This document shows, piece by piece, positions 11,162 through 20,437 of a DNA stretch of 64,000 nt. Each line of letters begins with the position of its first letter. Position 1 is the stretch's first letter. A program made the position numbers and the translations under genes. The notes below the pieces were generated by a model. That model worked only from the letters and a program-made list of their open reading frames with translations, searched no databases and was not told the origin of the DNA. Origin of the DNA: Sesamum alatum (taxonomy: Eukaryota; Streptophyta; Magnoliopsida; Lamiales; Pedaliaceae); contig JACGWO010000001.1 in the NCBI GenBank assembly GCA_034509735.1, positions 17,342,864 through 17,406,863 of the forward strand, in the 5' to 3' direction.

Positions 11162-12035
11162 GAGTATGTTCGGTTGGGGGGAAAGGTGGAAGTATAGAAT
11201 CAGTGGAAGTAAAAGGAGATGTATAAGATAAAATTTAGTGTTTGGTTTGAAGGAAGAGATGGAGGGAAAGTAAAACTGGATGTATATGAAATTCCTCTGG
11301 TGTCCAATTTCGTTTTCCTTCGAAATTGGGCGGAAAAGTGGATGTATAAGGCCAAAAAGAAAAAAAAAAATTAAAATACATATTTTATTTTTATTCTATT
11401 GCCATATATATATATATATATATATATTTCCCTCCAATTCTTTTCTCCTCCATGCTGATAATACCGTGCATAATCGCCAGAGAAAAGATAATCAAATCGT
11501 TGAAAAAACTACTACGTCGAAGTCAACAATCCGGTAAACATACTTTGCATATTCGATTTTTCAGAATTTTTTATTGCTAATTGCTATTAATCTTGATTGA
11601 ATAATCCTTTCCCCTAATCGTGTTCCCTTTTCTCACTGTCGGTACGAGTAATATTTATTTTATTTAAACTGCATAGTTTAGAGTAAATGAACAATATTCG
11701 TTTTGATGAATATTTTTATTAATAAAAAATATTATTGTTGTTGTTTGATATATATTTTTATTACTAAGATTTTTAGATCTTTGATATTAGTGTAATATTA
11801 ACTTGTTTATTTTCTAATATAAAATTAAGAGAAATGGTTAAACTGTAAAATTAAAAAAATTAGTATTTTTTTCTCAATCTAATTTTTCCAAACCAAACAA
11901 GAAAAAGTATTTAAAATTTAATCCCCTTCCAATCATTCCAAACAACTTCAAGAAAAACTATTATTCTTTCCCTCCCCTGCCCCTTTCCCCTCCCTTTTTC
12001 ACTTCCCCTTTCCTCTCATTTGAACCAAACGAACC
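11162..12035. mobile_element. Possible Tourist-like (PIF/Harbinger) MITE
   Basis: The block starts near GTTCGGTTGG and ends in CCAAACGAACC, imperfect inverted ends, flanked on both sides by TTA (11159-11161 and 12036-12038), the duplication typical of PIF/Harbinger elements. It is absent at the equivalent place in unit 2 (about 17465). It contains a TA microsatellite (11404-11430) and AT-rich filler and no transposase. The inverted ends are short and imperfect, so the class is tentative. Confidence 0.45.
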
Positions 12036-12061
12036 TTAGATTCAAGTAGTTACTACAACTT

Positions 12062-12064
12062 TCC

Positions 12065-12101
<37 letters not shown>

Positions 12102-12122
12102 ATATATATATATATATATATT
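12062..12122. repeat. CT and TA microsatellites
   Basis: A (CT)n run is followed directly by a (TA)n run. It marks the left breakpoint of unit 2, where the family B MITE begins without its left arm. Confidence 0.9.
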
Positions 12123-12128
12123 GATTGA

Positions 12129-12302
12129 TCGGAAAAAACGCATGTGCTGGGCACGTGACTTTGACAATTGGGCTTTTCGGCCAGATGGGACCAAAATTGT
12201 CAAATTTTCAAAATTACAGAACTAAATTGCTAAAATCAATTCGTACAGGATCAAAGTTGTCACCCTTCTAAGTTACAGTACGGAAATTGCAAATTTTTCC
12301 TA
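12129..12302. mobile_element. Foldback MITE, family B, partial (left arm lost)
   Basis: It starts inside the central GCATGTGCTGGGCACGTGAC region and contains the complete right arm. The left arm is replaced by the TA microsatellite. Confidence 0.6.
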
Positions 12303-12469
12303 GAAAAACTCGTATTGTTTGTTGAAAATTCCATTTTTTAACTTCTCACAAAGAAAATAAATTAATAATATCTACATTTGAAAACTTAGAGTCTTAAGTC
12401 AACATTTTTTAACTTCTCACAACCTTCATCAAATCTAATCCGAGGGCAATGCTGAATAAAGAGACTAAA
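12303..12469. repeat. Remnant of the 166-bp tandem repeat array
   Basis: About one unit remains of the array seen at 1381-2065, with an internal deletion joining the first and last units. Confidence 0.5.
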
Positions 12470-12745
12470 AATAGAAAATTATAATTTTCATCCTGTAACT
12501 TGGGGTGGCAATTTTGGTCCAGCACGAATTGATTTTCGCAATTTAGTCCTATAACTTTGAATAATTGGCAATTTTTGTCCTTTTTAGACAGAAAATGCAT
12601 GTGCCAGGCACATGATGTTTAAAATTGGGATTTTCGCCCATATGGGACCAAAATTGCCAAATTTTTAAAGTTATACGACTAAATTTTGAAAATCAATTCG
12701 TGCAGGACTAAAATTGCCACACCCCAAGATTATTGCAATTTTCCC
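12470..12745. mobile_element. Foldback MITE, family B, unit 2 copy
   Basis: Both inverted arms are present: CTTGGGGTGGCAATTTTGG on the left and its inverse, ending in TTGCAATTTTCCC, on the right. It is the direct counterpart of 2066-2338. Confidence 0.65.
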
Positions 12746-14150
12746 TATTTCGTAAGAGTCTTCTCAAGTAGCTGTCGACGATCTTGTACTAATCTCTTTA
12801 AATGAAATTTAAGTTGTTTTTATTGTCTATGATCTTATAATGATCATGGTATAGATTCTCTTCGAGGTCGAATAAATCATGTCCTTTTCTAATACTCATT
12901 TTATATTATATGATTGACCAATTCTTTAAAATCACACAAGTTGATCGTATCCTCATCAGATACACCTTATTTCTATAGTCAGGCCATCTCCTCGAGGCTC
13001 GAGGTCATATGTATCAGTTTTATCATCTTCAGATACCCATATATTTGATTTTTAGACCATCTCGGGGTATCATATATATTGGTCGTACCCTTTTTGGATA
13101 CACCCTCATTTTATTTTAGACAACTCTTTGAGAACATTTGAGTGGATCATACTCTATTCGAATATGCTTTATTTGTTTTAGACCAATTGCAATGTATTTT
13201 ATTAAAATGCATTTTAATGTTAATTTTTATTTTTATAAGACAAAAGTTTAAAATTTGAAAGAATCGTACAACCAATTTTATTTCATAATTTAATTAATTA
13301 TCACATCCATTCTAGTTTGTCACACACGCTAACTAATTTGGGATATGATATGATCAGCTAAGTTGATCATGAAGTTGTTTCAGTCAAGGTTGTTGTCCTC
13401 AAGTACTCGATCTGAAACTGTATTGAATATTGATCGTCTTTAAAGCCTACACTCACATATTATAATTAAAAGAACGTTACAAGTTTTTCAATGTTTAAAT
13501 TAGATAAATCAATCAAAAAATAATAAGTGTTGCAATAAATGTAGTCGACTTAAAATACATAATAAAACAGGACCAAGTATTTATATATAACTTCGATCAA
13601 CTCAGACTAATCAAATCAGTATGACGAGAAATATCTTATAATTTACATACAAAGGAAACAATAGAACAATATGTGACATTGTGATCTATTTGGGTTGGAG
13701 TCGAGCTTGAGGTCGGGTCGGGGTTGGGTGAATGCAATGTCAACGAAAAATACATGAAGGGCTACTGCAACTCTAATTGATTTGGCCCCAACCCAAAACC
13801 GACCAATCCATTTTGAATTCATTAATTTAGATTCGTTGTTAGCCCAATCCATTGAACTCGTAATTCATTTGGACCCAACCCAAAATAAACCCAATCAGCC
13901 CACTTGTTACAATTTCAATGAAAAACATGAGAAAAAGGCTACTGTAACTCTAACTGGTCTTATCCAATTAAGATTGGGATTCTGATTCAAACGGCCTAAT
14001 GATAATCGCTCCTTTCCTGTATACATATACACATACGTATAGATTGATGAAAATACGTATTCGCCTCATTTGTTAGCATCTCTCAACGCAGTTAACATGA
14101 TGATTGAGGATAACATGACGATCTCTAACAGAAGAATCAGGATCAGGTGT
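12746..14150. other. Duplicated non-coding spacer
   Basis: It is homologous to 2339-3690, including the GATC-rich phrases. Opposing short frames at 13643-13985 are neither conserved nor family-like. No gene is called. Confidence 0.45.
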
Positions 14151-14156
14151 TGCAAT

Positions 14157-14620
14157 GGCAGCTACGGCAGTGCCGGCAGTTGTCTATAACATATTCCGGC
14201 CGACGTACTATAGGAAATACTCTCCTATTTGTCGATCATCGATCTCTACAGAGCCAAATCCATATCCAGAGAGTAGAATTCAATCATCAGCAACCGCAAT
14301 TTCATTGAGATGCACATGAATCAAACCCCTGCCTCGGACTACTCATATCAACGGCCAACAGTGAGGGGAGAGAGATCCAGTTCTACTATGCTAGGCTCGA
14401 GCAGAGAAAGAGAAACATAAACGGCAACGTATTTCTTCTGTCGTTTGAGGGTACCTTACTCCGACTACCGAGATGTGATGAGAGGTTTGTGGTGGGGAAG
14501 TTTCCTGCAGGGTTTGTAGCTTCAATGCCGCTCACGGAAAAGCCTTCTCACATTGTTTGTCTTGACGAGAACCTCACCCCACTTCAGGTTTTACTTACAC
14601 GAAATTCTAACGATCAGATC
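14157..14620 (+). pseudogene. Unrecognised gene fragment, copy 2
   Basis: It is homologous to 3690-4110. After an ATG-opened stretch (MAATAVPAVVYNIF) there are stops, then the phrases YYARLEQRKRNINGN, ERFVVGKFPAGFVASMP and CLDENLTPLQ, the last before a possible splice donor in CTTCAGGTTTTAC. Frame changes separate these pieces. I do not recognise the family. Confidence 0.35.
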
Positions 14621-15237
14621 GTATTTAATCAAACCTAAATCAATTTTACATGATAAATATATTAAATGTCGAGTAATTGGTGTATTATATTTTTTTAAAA
14701 AAAAAGTGACCAATCACACTAATGCACTTACTATACGATTGGATGGTTAGATCATAGTTGATTTAAGTCAGAATTTTTTCCTTATTTAGAGGTGATTAAA
14801 TTATTTAATTTAGGTCGATCTGTAATGTGAAAAATTTTCTATGCTACTTTGTTATTATACATCGACGGTGATAGTAATGATCGACGTTTATAAAAATTAA
14901 CAGTATCTTTGCATCTGATGGGCTTCATTAATTAAGATTGATATGCAATAGAAAGATAATTTTTTTTAAGATTTTTGAACATTTTAAGAAATTAAAAGTG
15001 AAAAGTGCTTACAAATCACTTACTCCTCCTAGAAATTTCATTGGGATAAATGTAAAAAAGGTACCATACTATAGGCCACTTTGCAATTTTGACTAACATA
15101 ATAATCTTACTAACATTATTTTGACTAGTTTTATGAGTCACATTCTAGTAAAAAATAGCCATATTGCTTTAATTATAATCACAATGCTTTATCCAAAACA
15201 AATATACCATAATTATAATAGACTAAACTAAAGTTAT
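14621..15237. other. Spacer with a large internal deletion
   Basis: The left part matches 38060-38400. At about 15055-15090 the sequence jumps to the region just upstream of the ZF-HD gene (compare 9140 and 57280), so the whole GC-core element and about 2 kb of upstream DNA are missing from unit 2. Confidence 0.5.
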
Positions 15238-15345
15238 GTGCAAAATATACGTAAAGAGCGACAAAGTGCAAAATATACGTAAAGAGCGACTAAGTGCAAA
15301 ATATGCGCAAAGAGCGACTAAATGCAAAATATGTGCAAAAAACAT
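15238..15345 (+). repeat. 28-bp minisatellite upstream of ZF-HD copy 2
   Basis: Three full units and one partial unit of the same 28-bp repeat as at 9270, ending in the same AAAAAACATATCAC boundary. Confidence 0.85.
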
Positions 15346-15585
15346 ATCACTAATCTTGAAGAAGAAATAACTTTGTCTCTCAACAAATTTACAGTTCGCT
15401 AATCCAAATACACTGTTTTAGTATCACATTCTAAATTTTAAATACTAAGAGCATTACAACCCTAAGTTTATACATTTGACTGAACTATCATGAATTTATT
15501 CATTCAGTAAAAAGGATAGAGATACTACTCACCAAAATTACATACTAAAATTGCATTTGATTAGATTTTGTGCCGACTTAATTTG

Positions 15586-15593
15586 TATATAAA
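15586..15593 (+). promoter_or_regulatory. TATA box, ZF-HD copy 2
   Basis: TATATAAA in the same conserved context as 9535. The linker coding sequence begins only a few bases downstream because the leader and zinc finger are deleted. Confidence 0.6.
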
Positions 15594-15597
15594 CCCC

Positions 15598-16106
15598 TCA
15601 TGCACAGACTCAAAATAACGTCGTTTCCCAACAACATGGCACGTCAACAAATCCTGTTCTGTTCCCATAGCCACAAGCCCATCAGCAAACGTCCACAAGC
15701 CATACAACTACTTCTGCAACCGACCACTGCAATTCCAGATCCAGTCCCACAACCACAGGTTCATCCTCAGACATACACAATACGTGCACGGAGGACTCCT
15801 GCACCAACAGGAAGGCAGGAAATAAATCGGCAATTTCAGAGGCCGGAAGAGCCGGTTCAGGAAGCTAGTACAAGACAGACAGTGAGAGACAGAGGCGACT
15901 GTGCGTAGAAGAAGGATAACCCGTGGACAAAGTGAAAGATTGAGGGTTATTGCAGAGAGCAATGGTTAGAAGATGTTCTGGGAGTATCTAGAGAAGAAGT
16001 TAATCGTATATGTGCAGAGATTGGGATTACTATAGCAATAATGAAAAATTGGATCCTCAACCACAGGCGTATACAAGCAGTAAGAAGTAGTCCTATAGCT
16101 AACTAG
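15598..16106 (+). pseudogene. ZF-HD transcription factor pseudogene, copy 2 (zinc finger deleted)
   Basis: The leader ACCCCTC joins directly to ATGCACAG, removing start codon and zinc finger. The breakpoint differs from copy 1, so the two losses look independent; CCTC is shared at both deletion ends. The linker is frame-shifted, and an extra change around 15880-15905 puts a TAG before the homeodomain. Within the homeodomain NG is changed to NG-stop at 15967. The recognition helix reads NWILNHRR, keeping the tryptophan that is invariant in homeodomains, and therefore shows the ancestral state that copy 4 lost. It ends in AAC TAG like copy 4. Confidence 0.85.
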
Positions 16107-16161
16107 ACTTAGATTTGGTTTGAATAACTTCTTATTAGAAATTAGTTTATTGATATTTATT

Positions 16162-16951
16162 TGATGTGCATAAAAATGGTTGACCCAAAGAGACCCAAAT
16201 GGTCCAAAAGAAAAAGTAGATCGCATGACCCCAAAGGAATGCAAGATTTAAAATACTCCTAAAGGGGTCCAATTCGCGCCCCCAGGCCCAGGGAAGGACC
16301 GCCCCCAGTACAAAGCCCAAAATAATGGCCCAAGGAAGACCCCGATCCAACCCCTAGGAAGGATCAGGCCTGGTCCCCGAAAGGGAGACCAAGTAGAGCC
16401 CAAGTACGGCGTAGGGGGCCTAACATGCCCCCCAGAAAGAAGACCCAGGCAAGGAAGGCCTGCAGAAGGGGGTCTAATCCATAAGGTTATCTAGACATAT
16501 CCTTATCCGAACAAGGATCTCGCAACTACCTCTTAGATTTTAGGAGATCATGACCTGTAGGACTCTAGGAGGGACGTCTGCTGACCTTCCGAGAGTCCAA
16601 CCAGCAAGAGTTCCTCCTCTTCAAGGAATTCCCTCTATAAATACCAGCCCCCTTGGCTGGTTTCAGGGGACGAATTTTCTAGCCTATCAAGCCTAATAAT
16701 GCTTTTTACACAGTCTAAGCTCTCGCATCTCTCTCTGAACTACATTTAGCACACTTTATGCTCATTGCTCTCACATTATTCTTATTTTCATATTACATTC
16801 GAGTTATTTTCATCTCAATTGCTTATTGACTTGAGCGTCGGAGTGCTAACACTTTTTTTGCAGGTCCTCTTTCCCGATTTGTAGAAACTCAATCCCACTC
16901 CTTTCAAGTTCAAGAAGACAATTTTGATTTAGCTCTTTTTTGCTCGCATCA
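16162..16951 (+). mobile_element. Solo LTR, family B
   Basis: The block starts TGATGTG and ends GCATCA, about 790 bp, 55 bp downstream of the ZF-HD stop codon. It has a CTATAAATA box at about 16634, then CAGCCCCCTTGGCTGG, an AATAATG near a likely polyadenylation region, and GAGCGTCGGAGTGCTAAC. These features and the TGATG...ATCA ends resemble LTR family A. Target duplications are unclear (TTATT against TATTA). The same insertion is in units 1 and 3, so it predates those duplications. Confidence 0.65.
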
Positions 16952-17494
16952 TATTATTATTGATTAGATTTATATTTGAAAATTGAACTTTGGTATATTA
17001 TTTATATTGTGATTTTAATTTAATTATTAATTTAATTTATAAATTTATAAAAAAAATGATATTCTTTTTTTGGTATTTTCATATTTAAATAAATATAGTT
17101 AAGAACAAAAAATTATTTTTTTAGAACCGGTGAATATGCAAGAGAAAAACCACTAAAAATAAAGTTAAAACAAGTAATTTTGATCATGGTAATTTTAAAC
17201 ACTAAACACGATATAGGAGCATTTTAGTCTAAAATATCCAAATATAAGATCCAAAACGTCATAAACACCCAACCGAGCGCACCACTCACGCATGCATTAC
17301 ACTTTCCATCAATTGCTAACGGAATGGGGGCTTTTTGCCGAGTTTTTCAAAACACGAGGGTTTTTTTTTTGCCTATTTTCTTAATGCAAAGGGGTTTTTA
17401 GCTATTACAACTAAACATAGGGTGGATAAAATGGATTTTGGCCAAATTTGATGTAGAGCTTGACTACATAAGTAGATTCAAGCTGTCAGATTAT
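16952..17494. other. AT-rich spacer right of LTR B
   Basis: It is homologous to 10566-11110. No gene is seen; a T-run lies at about 17362. Confidence 0.45.
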
Positions 17495-17593
17495 ATTGAC
17501 AAGTTCATTTCCGTAGCTAACGAAAGTCCTGACATGAACGTCGTTGTTGATGATGCAGATGTTAGTGCTGTTGATGACGAAGAGTGCAATTAA
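17492..17593 (+). pseudogene. Exon-like 3' coding fragment, unrecognised
   Basis: One frame reads SDYIDKFISVANESPDMN and then VVVDDADVSAVDDEECN before a TAA at 17591-17593. The acidic C-terminus and the absence of simple repeats make it look like a true terminal exon, although it is only about 33 codons. The frame before it is open back to about 17470. The homologous place in unit 1 (about 895-915) keeps only the final Asp-Glu-Glu codons. I do not recognise the protein. Confidence 0.3.
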
Positions 17594-17769
17594 CCCACTC
17601 TTCTATCTTTATTGTTAAGGACTGTATATAACGTCTCATGTTCATACTCATTAGTCTATATGCATATTTGTAGGTTTATGTTTTTAGTTTCTAATTTATG
17701 TCCTACTTTCAACATTGTCATCTTAGATTGGGAAGAAAGATACTTAGTTTTTGGGACCTATCTTTCCTA

Positions 17770-18000
17770 GGGAAAATTACAATTTTCATTATGGAACTTA
17801 GGGAGGGTGATAATTTTGGTCCTGTATGAATTGATTTTTGCAATTTAGTCCTATAACTTTAAAAATTGACAATTTTGATCCATTTTGGCTGGAAAAACGC
17901 ATGTGTTGGGCACGTGACCTTGACAATTGGGGCTTTTCGACCAAATGGAACCAACTAAATTTTCAAAATTACAGGACTAAATTGCTAAAATCAATTCGTA
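17770..18000. mobile_element. Foldback MITE, family B, right arm cut by the copia element
   Basis: The left arm and centre are intact. In the right arm the sequence stops at TCAATTCGTA and changes into copia LTR. The lost continuation corresponds to about 1325-1507 of unit 1. Confidence 0.6.
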
Positions 18001-19693
18001 TTTCATCGACGACTGATGATAGTCATCCATGCAATATTAGTGGTTAGTCGGCTCGGCGTCAGCTGACTGAGGTGACTCGCGGGAATTATCATATGGAAGC
18101 CTTAAGGGGCTTGGTCGGTATGACCTACATTCCCGGCTCTGATAGTACGAGATTAGTCCTCGAACTTGAGAAACCACGTCAGCTATATGCACATAATGAC
18201 TGCATTTTTAGGTTCGGCGAAAGGCTGCCAGGTCGAAAGACTTGGTTGCTATAAGCCTAATCTAGTGCAGTCAGAACGTGCAATGAGGACGGTGAGTTCC
18301 AAGATAGAATTCGTCTCCTGTCAATGTTTGACAATAGTGTCTCACGTACACTCTAAGACTCATTCCTTATAAAATTTGTGGCCACAGTGACTTAACAGTG
18401 GGATGGCATGCCAGTGATGTTTCAGTGGGTGAATGAGTAGCTGCTTAAGTCAAGGATGGGGACCGACATCCAAATTTTGTACCCTAGACTGTAGTTATGA
18501 CATGGTAGACAGAAGGACTGTACCCGTATGCATTCGTGAGCCTAAATATTCACGCTATGATTTCACCTAGTCTCTAGTGCCATGGACTGTTGCTAGACGA
18601 CAACCCATAGTGATGGGAGGATTCCGGTTATGAGATAATTGGCGATTCGCCCAAGTCTAGCTAAAGGTGAACCTAAAGAGTCACACACAATTAACTGAAT
18701 GTGAAGGAATTAATTTAGAATAAATTTTGTGAAAATAATTTAACTGGATTAAATTGATCCCGTTTTGGAGTATCGGGCCTTTGTAAATTAATTGAATTAC
18801 GCGGGCTTGATTCGTAAATTGGGCTTATGAAATTAAAAGATGGGGTTTTCCTTTTTAATTAGATTTAAAAGACGGAAATTATTATTGGCTTAAGTATTAA
18901 TTAGATTTATACATAAAGCACATTAGGAACTTGGACCATTTAAATTAGATTTAATAAGGTTCTTTCCATAAAGCCCATCAAGAGTGGATGGACGAGATTC
19001 AATCTAGGGTATATTGAGATGGATGGCTAGAATGAAGTTTGACTATATCAAATCCTTAGTTGACTAGGATTTGACTAAGTCAAAGTCCTAAGTAGATTAG
19101 AGTGCATCTCTTTAGAAGAGTTTGAGTAGGATTAGGAATACTAATCCCTTAAATACTCAAAACACACATAATCACACACAACTCTCTACACATCTCTCCT
19201 AGCTCTCTCTCTCAACCGAGCCCTCTCCCTCACCCAATCATTCCCTCATTTTCCACCTCCAAATGTGTTTTCTTGTTTCGTACAAAGGGACATACGAACA
19301 ATTGATCCCGTTAATCAATAACGTTTGGTCAATTGTTCTCTCCCTTTTGATATCTTGCTAGCATGAGAGTATCAAGCATTCCTGTGAATTGCATGGACAT
19401 TTTTAGAGGATCTCTACATTGGGATCTTGGTGGCAAATCGGAGAACAACGCGTATACCGAACGAAAAAAGCTACATGGGTGAGTATTCTTGTTACGTTTC
19501 TTGTTCCTCTCTTCAATCCTAGGGCCTCTATGAATCTTGTTCATATTTTCTTCTATTCATAAGATACATCGGAAGCCGGGGAGAATCAAGGGAACACCCC
19601 TTGATCCAATTTTAAATTCCATTCCATTATGCATGCTTAATTATCTTCAACACTTCCGCCGCACTAATCCTGGGCTGATTTGCTACGCTTACA
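18001..19693 (+). mobile_element. Ty1/copia 5' LTR, 5' truncated
   Basis: It matches the inverted LTR at 24902-26834 when that is read on the other strand, but lacks roughly the first 330 bp. It ends CTACGCTTACA, followed by one base and the primer-binding site. The left flank is missing about 180 bp of host sequence compared with unit 1, so a deletion removed both the LTR start and adjacent host DNA, and no target duplication can be read. Confidence 0.8.
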
Positions 19694-19694
19694 G

Positions 19695-19706
19695 TGGTAT
19701 CAGAGA
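19695..19706 (+). other. Retrotransposon primer-binding site
   Basis: TGGTATCAGAGA starts 2 bp after the LTR end. This is the classic plant site complementary to the 3' end of initiator methionine tRNA (usual form TGGTATCAGAGC), with one mismatch at the last base. Confidence 0.85.
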
Positions 19707-19919
19707 TTAGTTCGGCGTATAGGCCTTGGGTTCTACATGTTGTACGTGTTCAAGCATGCTTTACGTGGCTTTATTTCCGTATTGAAGCATGTTGTTAATT
19801 GTAGGAATAGTTGCGTTAATTTGGCACTTGAATATTTGATCATCGAGTTCTTATGTTTCTTGAATTGTATTTCGTGTTTTTTAGGAAAATGCTGTAGAAA
19901 ATATTGGCACGGACAAAAA

Positions 19920-20335
19920 ACAACAACGACTAGGCGTGCGCACAGGCAGGGGAGCCTGCGTACAGCCGCCCGGCCAGCATGCACAATGTGCGGGCTTGGT
20001 ATATGGGGTCTGCCGATCGCGTGCGCAGGGAGTACGACCAAGAGCGCGCGCCCAGTGTGCGTGAGCGATAGGCTCAACCAGTCGGCCGCGCACGTAGGGA
20101 TTCGGCCAGGCGCGTGCGTAGGCAAGGGAAGCCTGCGCGCAGGCGCCCGACCGGCACGCCCAATGTGCGCGAGCGACAGGCTGGGCCTCCTATGCGCACG
20201 CACAGCCACCAGGGGCGCGCGCGCGCATAGGCAGCGCCTGCCGTCAAGTGGGATAGCGCCCTGGCTGGGGGCGTGCGTGCACAACATGCAGGCAAGGGGG
20301 TGTGCGCGCTCGACCAGCCTGGGCCGCTGACAGTG
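19920..20335. repeat. GC-rich repetitive block in the copia leader
   Basis: The roughly 415-bp stretch is very GC-rich in otherwise AT-rich surroundings. Phrases such as GGCAGGGGAGCCTGCG and GGCAAGGGAAGCCTGCG recur about 178 bp apart, and CCCAATGTGCG, CCCAGTGTGCG and CACAATGTGCG recur throughout. Long frames are open on both strands only because stops are rare in such composition; I do not call a gene. Confidence 0.6.
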
Positions 20336-20437
20336 GTCGCCGTGGCTGTTTTCCATTTTGTGTTATTTTGTAAAAATGTTTTTATTGAATAATTCCAAAT
20401 TGTTTTTCTATACATTTTTCCTAAAAATATTATCTTG

